Assembly (NCBI GenBank): GCA_000024525.1
Contig: CP001769.1
Coordinates: forward strand, 1,474,001-1,538,000
From: Spirosoma linguale DSM 74
Lineage (GTDB): Bacteria; Bacteroidota; Bacteroidia; Cytophagales; Spirosomataceae
DNA: 64,000 nucleotides
Direction of reading: 5' to 3'
Below are positions 8,890-16,819 of the stretch, piece by piece. Position 1 is the first letter of the stretch, and the number at the start of each line of letters is the position of its first letter. The notes below the pieces were generated by a model. It made no database searches. It was not told the DNA's origin and saw nothing but the letters and a program-made list of their open reading frames with translations. Made by a program: the position numbers and the translations under genes.

Positions 8890-11800
8890 ATGCCTCTTCT
8901 ACGTCTACCTAAAATCAGTCTGGTCCTGTTGGGGTTGCTGTGTCAGCAACTGGCTACGGCCCAGGCTATTGTCTTCGCCCGCCAACAGCGGAAAGCGAAT
9001 AACCTGGCGCAAATCGCTCCGGTCGAGAGCCAGAAACTTAAAGAAGTGCTGACGGATATGAGCCGCCAGTTTCAGGTTAGTATTCTATTTGAGGAAGCAA
9101 CCGTTAAGGGAATCACCGTGCCGGTCGATGCTCGTCCGGGCACTGGAAAGCTGGAAAAGCAACTTCAGTCCCTGCTAAAACCGTATGGGCTGATGGCCCA
9201 GAAGAAGGGTGAACAGGCGTATTATGTCATCAAAATCCCGGCTAAGGAGAGCGCGACCTCGGTCAGAATGATCCAATCCGAAAACGGAATGGTGCCCGCT
9301 ATTGAGAATAGCGTATCGGCGCTTCAGCCGTTGGCACCCACATTGACCGAAAAAGTAACGGCCGACATTCGGGTCACCGGCCGCGTAACCAGCGAAAAAG
9401 GTGAAGGGTTACCCGGCGTTAACGTCGTCATTAAAGGGGCCATCCGGGGTACGAACACTGACGCCGACGGACGCTATCAACTAAATGTGCCCGATGCGAA
9501 CACAACGCTGGTATTCAGCTTTGTTGGCTACGCTACGCAGGAAGCGCTGGTAGGTAACCGGACAACGCTGAACATTCAGCTACAGCCCGATAACAAATCG
9601 CTTAACGAAGTGGTGGTAGTGGGCTACGGTACGCAGTCGCGGAAAAACCTGACCAGTGCAGTGAGCACCATTAAGCCCGACGAACTGAACCGGGGGGCTA
9701 TCAGCGACGTAGGCCAGTTGTTGCAGGGTAAAGTGCCGGGCCTGAACATCTCGGCCAATGGTGACCCAAACGCACCAGCCGCCGTAATTCTGCGGGGAGC
9801 GTCTACGATTAACAGTTCGCAGGGACCATTTTATGTGATTGACGGGGTGCCGGGCGCTGATATTTCCATTATTGCCCCCGACGATATTGCGTCGATTGAT
9901 GTGCTGAAAGATGCCGCTGCTACGGCTATTTACGGTAACCGGGCTGCCAACGGTGTTATCATGGTAACGACGAAGCGCGGTAAAAAAGGCCAGATGCAGA
10001 TTACCTATAGTGGCTATGCCGGTATTGAAAAAGTATCGAGCAAGCTCAATATGATGAATGCCAGCCAGCTTCGCGACTTCCTGACGAAGAACGGGCAGTC
10101 GTTCTCGCCAAACGATGATAAAGGAGTGGATACCGACTGGCAAGCCGCCGTTCAGCGCAGCACGGCCATTTCGCATAACCACAATATCTCGATCAGCGGG
10201 GGCACTGAACATAGCACCTACAGTGCCAGTATCAACTACCTCGATAAGCAGGGGATTTTGCAGAGTAGCTCGCTGAATCGGGTTATTGCCCGTCTGGCTG
10301 TTGAGCAAATGGCCTTTAACGACAAACTGAAGTTGGGACTGAACGTGACCAACTCCAGTAGCAATGCCAACAACACGCCCCTGCGCAACAACGTCCTGAA
10401 CCAGATGGTGAATCACCTGCCGGTTTCGCCCGTAACCAATCCAGACGGTACCTACTTCGAGAACTTCCAGAACACCGGCTACTTCAACCCGGTGGCGATG
10501 ATCAATTATGCCAAGGACAATACAAAGTATAACAACCTGGTTGGTTCTCTGTTTGCCCAGGTGAAACTGCCGTTTGGTCTTTCGTACGATCTTAACCTGT
10601 CGTACCAGAGCAATACGTCGCTGCATGGTGAGTCGTACGCCAGCTATTACACGCAGTACAACAGCGCCAACTTCTATAACTACCCCGATCCGCCACTCGT
10701 ACACAGCCTGCTCAACTTCGGTACCAACGGGTCGGCGCTGCGGAATACTTACCAGACCACACGTAAGGTGCTGGAAACCTTTTTTACCTGGAACAAGGAA
10801 TTTGGCGACCACTCTGTGAATGCCGTTCTGGGCTATTCGTGGCAGGGTAATGTTTCGGGCGATGGTTTCCAGACGTCGACAACCAACTTCCCCGTCGATA
10901 ACATTGGCTACAACAACTTCGCGCTGAGTAACCCCTATGCAGTTTCGTCGTACCGGATCAACTTTGGCCCTGACGGTATCTACCAGGAAACGCGGCTGAT
11001 TTCTGATTTTGCCCGGTTGAACTATAATTACAAAAATAAATACCTGCTGCAGGGCTCGATCCGACGCGACGGTAGCTCGGTGTTTGGTAAAAACAACCAA
11101 TGGGGATATTTCCCGGCAGCGGGTGTCGCGTGGCGCATCGACCAGGAGAAGTTTATGCAAAACCAGAACCTGTTCAGCGACCTGAAATTCCGGGCCAGCT
11201 ACGGAGTAACGGGTAACTCGTCGGGCTTCAATGCCTACACGGCGCAGTTTATCTCGGGTAGCCTGGGTACATATTATTACAACGGTATCCAGACGGCCGC
11301 TTATGGCCCTACGCAAGCCGCTAACCCCGATCTGCACTGGGAAAAAACGGCAACGGCTAACATCGGCCTTGATTTTACCATCCTGAAAGGCAAGTTGAGC
11401 GGTACCGTTGAGTGGTATAATAAAGAAACCACCGGTATGATCTATGCCTACCGGGTCAATCCGGTGCTTGTACCGGCCGGTAGCATCATTGCCAACGGTG
11501 GCAGCATGAGCAACAAAGGTGTTGAGGTTAGCCTGAACGCGACACCGGTGCAAGCGGGTAAATTCAGCTGGACAACGGGCTTGAACCTGGCGCACAACAG
11601 CAACCGGATCAATAGCTTAACGAATCCGCTGTTTGTAGGTGGCGACTCTGTCAGGACCACGCAGCCCGAAGGGGCCGGACAAACGGGCAGCACCCTGCAA
11701 ATCCTGAAAGCGGGTATGCCGCTAGGACAGTTCTTCTCGCTTGAGTATGCCGGTAAGAACGACAAAGGAGTGTCGCAGTACGTGAGTCGAAACGGTTCCC

Positions 11801-12303
11801 TCACCACGACACCGGTTATTGGTACGGACTACAAATACCTGGGTAGTCCACAACCCAAACTGCTGGTTGGCTGGACTAACACCCTACGCTACGGAAACGT
11901 TGATCTGAACGTCTTTTTCCGCGGAGTCTTCGGCAACAAAATCTTCAATGCCACCCGCGCCGATTTGTTCCGGCCAAGTACAGCCCAGTTTACGAATATT
12001 CTGGTCGATGCCGCCGATGAAAAAGCAACCGACGTTAACTCGTTCAAATACTCAAGCCGCTACATAGAAGATGGCAGCTACGTTCGACTCGACAACGCCA
12101 CGCTGGGCTACACCCTCAAAAATCTGGGTCAGTACATCCGCAACGTGCGTATTTATACATCGGTCAACAATGCGTTCGTGATCACCGGTTACAAAGGAAT
12201 TGACCCCGAAATCAATCAGGGCGGCCTGGCTCCGGGTATCGAAGCCTACAATTTTTATCCAAAGACCCGCACATTCCTCCTGGGTGTAAACGTGTCATTT
12301 TAA
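8890..12303 (+). CDS. SusC/RagA-type TonB-linked outer-membrane receptor with STN domain
   Basis: A 1137-aa outer-membrane transporter for oligosaccharides or similar ligands. In order: signal peptide (1 to about 25), STN signalling domain (about 48-118), a carboxypeptidase-regulatory-like beta domain (about 155-235, with GLPGVNVVIKGAIRGTNTD), the SusC signature SLNEVVVVGYGTQ, a plug (VLKDAAATAIYGNRAANGV) and a large beta-barrel ending in an aromatic residue (LLGVNVSF). The STN domain marks it as a transducer type that contacts the FecR protein. It is translated close behind fecR and just before its SusD partner. The ligand is not visible in the sequence. Confidence 0.96.
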   Translation: MPLLRLPKISLVLLGLLCQQLATAQAIVFARQQRKANNLAQIAPVESQKLKEVLTDMSRQFQVSILFEEATVKGITVPVDARPGTGKLEKQLQSLLKPYGLMAQKKGEQAYYVIKIPAKESATSVRMIQSENGMVPAIENSVSALQPLAPTLTEKVTADIRVTGRVTSEKGEGLPGVNVVIKGAIRGTNTDADGRYQLNVPDANTTLVFSFVGYATQEALVGNRTTLNIQLQPDNKSLNEVVVVGYGTQSRKNLTSAVSTIKPDELNRGAISDVGQLLQGKVPGLNISANGDPNAPAAVILRGASTINSSQGPFYVIDGVPGADISIIAPDDIASIDVLKDAAATAIYGNRAANGVIMVTTKRGKKGQMQITYSGYAGIEKVSSKLNMMNASQLRDFLTKNGQSFSPNDDKGVDTDWQAAVQRSTAISHNHNISISGGTEHSTYSASINYLDKQGILQSSSLNRVIARLAVEQMAFNDKLKLGLNVTNSSSNANNTPLRNNVLNQMVNHLPVSPVTNPDGTYFENFQNTGYFNPVAMINYAKDNTKYNNLVGSLFAQVKLPFGLSYDLNLSYQSNTSLHGESYASYYTQYNSANFYNYPDPPLVHSLLNFGTNGSALRNTYQTTRKVLETFFTWNKEFGDHSVNAVLGYSWQGNVSGDGFQTSTTNFPVDNIGYNNFALSNPYAVSSYRINFGPDGIYQETRLISDFARLNYNYKNKYLLQGSIRRDGSSVFGKNNQWGYFPAAGVAWRIDQEKFMQNQNLFSDLKFRASYGVTGNSSGFNAYTAQFISGSLGTYYYNGIQTAAYGPTQAANPDLHWEKTATANIGLDFTILKGKLSGTVEWYNKETTGMIYAYRVNPVLVPAGSIIANGGSMSNKGVEVSLNATPVQAGKFSWTTGLNLAHNSNRINSLTNPLFVGGDSVRTTQPEGAGQTGSTLQILKAGMPLGQFFSLEYAGKNDKGVSQYVSRNGSLTTTPVIGTDYKYLGSPQPKLLVGWTNTLRYGNVDLNVFFRGVFGNKIFNATRADLFRPSTAQFTNILVDAADEKATDVNSFKYSSRYIEDGSYVRLDNATLGYTLKNLGQYIRNVRIYTSVNNAFVITGYKGIDPEINQGGLAPGIEAYNFYPKTRTFLLGVNVSF

Positions 12304-12323
12304 CTTATTAGCCGGTAAAATCA

Positions 12324-13943
12324 ATGAAAAAGCATATATCCTTCGGCGCGCTACTGGTACTGTTGACGTACCTGTTTTCGGCCTGTCATGATGTTAATGT
12401 ACCCATTACGACCTCATTAACCCCCGATATTTTTCCGCAGAATACAGCGCAGTTTATTCAGGCATCGGGACCGCCTTATGCAGCTCTGCGCGGGAACTTC
12501 TCGCTTGATTACTGGTTCATGCAATCACTGAGCACTGACGAAGCCATTCTGCCCGCCAGGGGTGGAAACTGGTACGATAACCAGGGCTACCGGATGCTCC
12601 ATTACCACGACTGGACCAAAGATCACGGTACGACAAACAGCACCTGGAACTGGCTCTCGCTGGTGATCGGCACAACCAACCAGGCCATGTCGATCCTGAA
12701 CACGACAATACCAGCCTCAACTCCCGGCAAAGCAATGAATCTGGCCGAACTGAGAATGGTCCGCGCCCTGTCGTATTTTATGATGATGGATTTATATGGT
12801 AACGTACCCATCGACACGACCTACGGCGACTTTGCGCCACGCCCTAATACGCCCCGAGCGCAGGTATTTTCGTTTATTGAGCGGGAAGTAAAAGCGGCTC
12901 TGCCCAATCTGAGCCGTGCGTCGGGCCAGGCGATTTATGGACGGGCCAATAAATTCACTGGTTTTGCTCTGCTGGCCAAAATGTACCTGAACTCGGAGTA
13001 TTACACCGGTACCCAGCGGTATAATGATGCCATTATCGCCTGCGACAGCGTGATCAATTCGGGCTTGTATGCCATTGAACCCCGGTCAACGTATCTGCAA
13101 ATGTTCTATCCGAACAATGGCCCGCAGATGAAGGAATTCATTTTTGCCATTCCCTACGATCCGGCGGCCGGGGCCTTGCCTGGTACGAACAGTAATATGT
13201 ACCATGCGCGCTATGATGTGCCCCGTTCGGAAACAAAAAAGTTTGGCCTTCCCTTTACGCCCAGCGCTCCAAGAAGCACATTGCCTGAGTTTTATGCCAA
13301 CTTCAAAGATCCGAACGACATTCGAAATAACCAGTGGTTAACGGGTCTGCAATTTATGAACGATGGCGTAACGCCCGTTACCGTGACGACGACCAAAAAA
13401 GGGTACGACCAGTTCTATACGGGCTCTGATGGGTCGGCGCCCTACACGTACCAGGTGAACCTGACGCCTGATGTTGTATTGCGTCAGGATGTGGCCACGT
13501 ACGATTGCGGAAACGACGAAATTGCCTGGAATATGGGCTACCGGAACATAAAGTTCTATCCTGATGGTACGTCGACCTCACGTAACCAAAACAATGACGT
13601 ACCCCTGTTCCGATATTCCGATATCATTCTGATGAAAGCTGAAGCCATTCTTCGCGGAGGTGCGCCGACAGGAGGGCAAACGGCTCTCTCATTGGTGAAT
13701 CAGTTGCGATCAAACCGGACGACATCGCCTGCTTTAACCAGCGTGACGCTGGAGGATATTTACGCGGAACGTTGCCGCGAATTTACCTGGGAAACCTGGC
13801 ACCGGAACGACATGATCCGGTTCGGCAAGTTTGAGGGCAAATGGGGCTTTAAAACCGATGCCAGCGTAAACAAGCGGATCTTCCCAATTCCAACAGGAGC
13901 ATTCACGGTCAACCCGTCGCTAGTACAGAATCCGGGGTATTAA
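12324..13943 (+). CDS. SusD/RagB-family surface glycan-binding lipoprotein
   Basis: A 539-aa lipoprotein with a type II signal ending LFSAC, so it is lipidated and surface exposed. The body has the SusD tetratricopeptide-like helices (NLAELRMVRALSYFMMMDLY, GNVPIDTTYGDFAPRPNTP, YGRANKFTGFALLAKMYLN) and the typical C-terminal YAERCREFTWETWHRNDMIR. It forms the lid of the SusC transporter encoded 20 bases upstream. Nothing in the sequence gives the ligand. The 40-bp inverted repeat right after the stop may limit readthrough into the next gene. Confidence 0.95.
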   Translation: MKKHISFGALLVLLTYLFSACHDVNVPITTSLTPDIFPQNTAQFIQASGPPYAALRGNFSLDYWFMQSLSTDEAILPARGGNWYDNQGYRMLHYHDWTKDHGTTNSTWNWLSLVIGTTNQAMSILNTTIPASTPGKAMNLAELRMVRALSYFMMMDLYGNVPIDTTYGDFAPRPNTPRAQVFSFIEREVKAALPNLSRASGQAIYGRANKFTGFALLAKMYLNSEYYTGTQRYNDAIIACDSVINSGLYAIEPRSTYLQMFYPNNGPQMKEFIFAIPYDPAAGALPGTNSNMYHARYDVPRSETKKFGLPFTPSAPRSTLPEFYANFKDPNDIRNNQWLTGLQFMNDGVTPVTVTTTKKGYDQFYTGSDGSAPYTYQVNLTPDVVLRQDVATYDCGNDEIAWNMGYRNIKFYPDGTSTSRNQNNDVPLFRYSDIILMKAEAILRGGAPTGGQTALSLVNQLRSNRTTSPALTSVTLEDIYAERCREFTWETWHRNDMIRFGKFEGKWGFKTDASVNKRIFPIPTGAFTVNPSLVQNPGY

Positions 13944-13959
13944 TGTAGTATCAGCTAAT

Positions 13960-14068
13960 GTAATACCGTAACGACGGCCCGGCGACCGTCCCGGCCGGGT
14001 GAGCCTGACTAACTGCTAGTCGAGCCTGCCCGACCGGGACGGTCGCCGGGCCGTCGTTACGGTATTAC
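13960..14068. repeat. Paired-palindrome (REPIN-like) intergenic element
   Basis: Two 40-base arms (13960-13999 and 14029-14068) are reverse complements with a single mismatch and are separated by 29 bases. Each arm contains smaller inverted repeats, including the 10-base palindrome CCCGGCCGGG in the left arm. The element fills the gap between susD and the next gene. It would form a very stable RNA hairpin and could attenuate transcription or protect the susD transcript. Confidence 0.85.
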
Positions 14069-14082
14069 AAACTCAATCAACT

Positions 14083-15852
14083 ATGAAAGACATTACAAGA
14101 AAGACCTTTCTGTATCAACTGACTGGCCTGAGTGCTGCCGTTGCTTTGTCACCCTTAATCGCCTGGAAAGCCGATCAACAGGCAGATGATGAATTTTATC
14201 AGAAAGTGGTTGAGGCAAACACGAGAGAAGTGGCTAAACTACTTCAAACGTTCGCGTCGGATATCACCGAACTCCGGCGACGGCTGGGCTTCGATCTGGC
14301 CAATCTGGCGGCTGCATTTAGTGAACCCAGCTCGCCCTATTACCGGAAGACGGAGCTGGTGCCAGTCATGGATAAAATCATTCGCTTTCTAGTGGCGAAA
14401 CAGCAGGACGATGGTACGCTCGATTTGGGCAATCTGGCTTCTCCGCCCGATACGGCCTTTATTCTAGAGCCGCTTTGTACGGCTGCTACTATTCTAAAAA
14501 CGGCTGATCTACCCGCGTTGGTGGAGGTAAAGGCGCAGTTAAAACAGTTCATCCTGAAGGCGGGTGAAGCCCTGCGAACGGGGGGCATCCATACCCCAAA
14601 CCATCGGTGGGTGGTGTCGGCCGCGCTGGCCAAGATCAATGCTTTGTTCCCGAACCCGGGCTATGTCAGGCGGATTGATGAATGGCTGTCGGAAAGGGTG
14701 TTTATTGACAAAGAGGGGCATTACCTCGAACGGAGCATGATCTATTCGGAGGTGATCGACCGTTGCCTGATTACGATGGCGCACCTGCTCAAACGACCTC
14801 AACTGCTGGAGCCGGTCCGCCGGAACCTGCAAATGACTTACTTTTATCTGGAACCCAACGGCGATCTGGTCACGAACGATTCGCGACGGCAGGACCAGTA
14901 TATGACCGTCAACTGCTTGCCGTACTACCTTGATTACCGCTATATGGCCATTCAGGATACGAACCCTGAGTTTGCCACTATCACCCGGTATATTGAAACG
15001 GTAAAAGGTTTTGACGAGCGAACTGGTCCAGACTTATTGGCCTATTTTCTGGAAACGCCCCTCTATAGGAAGTCGCTGCCGACGCCCAAAGCACCGTCGA
15101 TAAACTTTGAAAAGTTTTTCCAGGAAACGAACCTCGTCCGAATCCGACGAAACCATACGACGACCACTATTTTTGGCGGTACGGACTTCCCGTTTATTGT
15201 CGCTTCGGGACGGTCGGCAAGCCCTAACTTCTTCGCTTTTCGTAAGGGAGAGGCTATTCTGAACTACATGCGCCTGTCGACCAGCTTTTTCAATACCGGC
15301 TATTTTCACAGTCAGGGTATTACCTACAATCAGGGGGAATACGTACTACATCAGAAAATCGACGCGCCCTATTACCAGCCCTTACCCAACAAGTACAAAC
15401 TCGCGACGGGAGACTATAAACATTCTCCCAGCACCGACGGGCGTTTCTGGAATAAAATGGATTTTGGCCACCGACCCCAGAGCAACATCAAAACCATCGA
15501 AACCCGTATTGCCATTCGTGAAACCAACGGAGCAAACGAACTGCGGTTTTCGGCGAAAGGAGCGGCTGGCGTTCAGGTAACGATTGAGCTTTGCTTTAAA
15601 GCAGGCGGGCAGGTGAGTGGGCTGAAAAAAATAGTCGATACGGCCGACAACTATTCCATAGACGGCGAATCGGGGCAGTACACCTATGGTAAAGACACCA
15701 TTCAGTTCGGGCCGGGTTTGTTTACGCATAAGAAAATCAGCGGCCTTGAAGGGGAAGTCTACTCGTCTCATTTCGGCAGCCTAAAAACAGAAGGTATTCA
15801 TGTGTACCTGACAGCCGTTACGCCCTTCGAGCATACCTTTCGCATTGGATAA
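14083..15852 (+). CDS. Secreted protein of unknown function, possibly lyase-like toroid plus beta-sandwich
   Basis: A 589-aa exported protein that I cannot assign firmly. The N-terminus (TRKTFLYQLTGLSAAVALSP) looks like a signal peptide. Residues about 40-330 are mainly helical with repeated hairpins, including GGIHTPNHRWVVSAAL and HYLERSMIYSEVIDRCL. The C-terminal part is beta-rich, with many Tyr, Asn and Gly residues. This helical-toroid then beta-sandwich plan resembles heparinase II/III-like polysaccharide lyases, and the NHRW and YSEVID histidine/tyrosine sites could be catalytic. It follows susD on the same strand, which suggests a role in handling the same substrate. The function is inference only. 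Confidence 0.55.
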   Translation: MKDITRKTFLYQLTGLSAAVALSPLIAWKADQQADDEFYQKVVEANTREVAKLLQTFASDITELRRRLGFDLANLAAAFSEPSSPYYRKTELVPVMDKIIRFLVAKQQDDGTLDLGNLASPPDTAFILEPLCTAATILKTADLPALVEVKAQLKQFILKAGEALRTGGIHTPNHRWVVSAALAKINALFPNPGYVRRIDEWLSERVFIDKEGHYLERSMIYSEVIDRCLITMAHLLKRPQLLEPVRRNLQMTYFYLEPNGDLVTNDSRRQDQYMTVNCLPYYLDYRYMAIQDTNPEFATITRYIETVKGFDERTGPDLLAYFLETPLYRKSLPTPKAPSINFEKFFQETNLVRIRRNHTTTTIFGGTDFPFIVASGRSASPNFFAFRKGEAILNYMRLSTSFFNTGYFHSQGITYNQGEYVLHQKIDAPYYQPLPNKYKLATGDYKHSPSTDGRFWNKMDFGHRPQSNIKTIETRIAIRETNGANELRFSAKGAAGVQVTIELCFKAGGQVSGLKKIVDTADNYSIDGESGQYTYGKDTIQFGPGLFTHKKISGLEGEVYSSHFGSLKTEGIHVYLTAVTPFEHTFRIG

Positions 15853-15868
15853 ACAATTTCGTGCTGTT

Positions 15869-16819
15869 TCAGGGCAGCAACTTCCTGATCTGAGCATCCA
15901 GTTCGGCGGCTTTGGCCTGTGCTTCGGTGAGGGGCAGGCCCACGTTCATGCCGGGGCGTTTGTGGCCGGTGGCGGTCAGCCACGCATCTTTCATCAGGCT
16001 CTGACGGGCGGCAATAAGTTTGATAATCTGCCCCGAATTAGGAACCATAGCTACCGAAGCGGCCAAATCGGGGGCGCTGGCTACGGCTTTCTCGCCCATT
16101 CCCAGTAAGATGCTTTTCGCCATGATCCAGTGGCCCACATCGCCGGGATGGACGCCATCATTCGCCAGCGCGAACCCATTAATCCCAAAGGTTGCATCAA
16201 CCTTTCGGTGGGCTTCCAGATACGTTTTCATGGGGTAATGAAGATCGATGACCGACCAGTTCGCTGTTGATTTCTGGCTCAGTAGCCAATCGGAGTAGCG
16301 GTCGAGGACGGCCGCATAGCCTTTGCTGCTGCCCCGCTGTTCATCATAAATAGGCGGAGTCAGGTGAACGATAGGCACGCCCAGTTTGACGACTTCCGCA
16401 TGAAGCCAGTTGATTCCATCCCTGAATTTCTGAAACCGGCTCTCATCCAGTGGCAGATAAATACCATCGTTCATGCCGTAACAGGCGAAAACGAAATCCG
16501 GCTTGGTGAGTTTTAGTACCCGTTCCAAACGTTCGTGCAGGTCGGGGCGGGGGAATTTGCCATCGGCATGACCTTCCTCCGACAGCCCTGAAACGGTTTC
16601 GCTAGGCAGACCGACATTGATGAACTCAATCGACTGGTTGGGATAACGCAACCGGAAATAAGCGTCTATATCCGTGACGTACGTACCAGCGTAGGTAATA
16701 CTGTTGCCCAGAAATACTACCCGATGCACATTGGCGGGGAACGGAGTTTGGGCTTGAGAAACGCTAGTCAGCCCGCCACTGAAAAACAAAAGCAGGAGTA
16801 CCCGTCGAATGGTTGTCAT
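15869..16819 (-). CDS. Secreted SGNH/GDSL hydrolase (probable carbohydrate esterase)
   Basis: A 316-aa exported esterase with a signal peptide (LLLLFFSGGLTSVSQAQ). The SGNH blocks are clear: block I GNSITY (Ser nucleophile), block II Gly in GLPSETVSGL, block III GMND (Asn), and block V DGVHP (Asp and His). Members commonly remove acetyl groups from plant polysaccharides. The start codon overlaps the stop of the upstream GH106 gene by 4 bases (ATGA), so the two are co-translated. It converges on the gene ending at 15852 with only 16 bases between them and no terminator seen. The exact ester substrate is unknown. Confidence 0.85.
   Translation of the reverse strand: MTTIRRVLLLLFFSGGLTSVSQAQTPFPANVHRVVFLGNSITYAGTYVTDIDAYFRLRYPNQSIEFINVGLPSETVSGLSEEGHADGKFPRPDLHERLERVLKLTKPDFVFACYGMNDGIYLPLDESRFQKFRDGINWLHAEVVKLGVPIVHLTPPIYDEQRGSSKGYAAVLDRYSDWLLSQKSTANWSVIDLHYPMKTYLEAHRKVDATFGINGFALANDGVHPGDVGHWIMAKSILLGMGEKAVASAPDLAASVAMVPNSGQIIKLIAARQSLMKDAWLTATGHKRPGMNVGLPLTEAQAKAAELDAQIRKLLP

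Noticed and set aside
9580..11595. Open frame of 671 codons on the minus strand inside susC
   Set aside because: It is the antisense shadow of a GC-rich, highly biased SusC coding sequence. The predicted protein has no signal, fold or motif.
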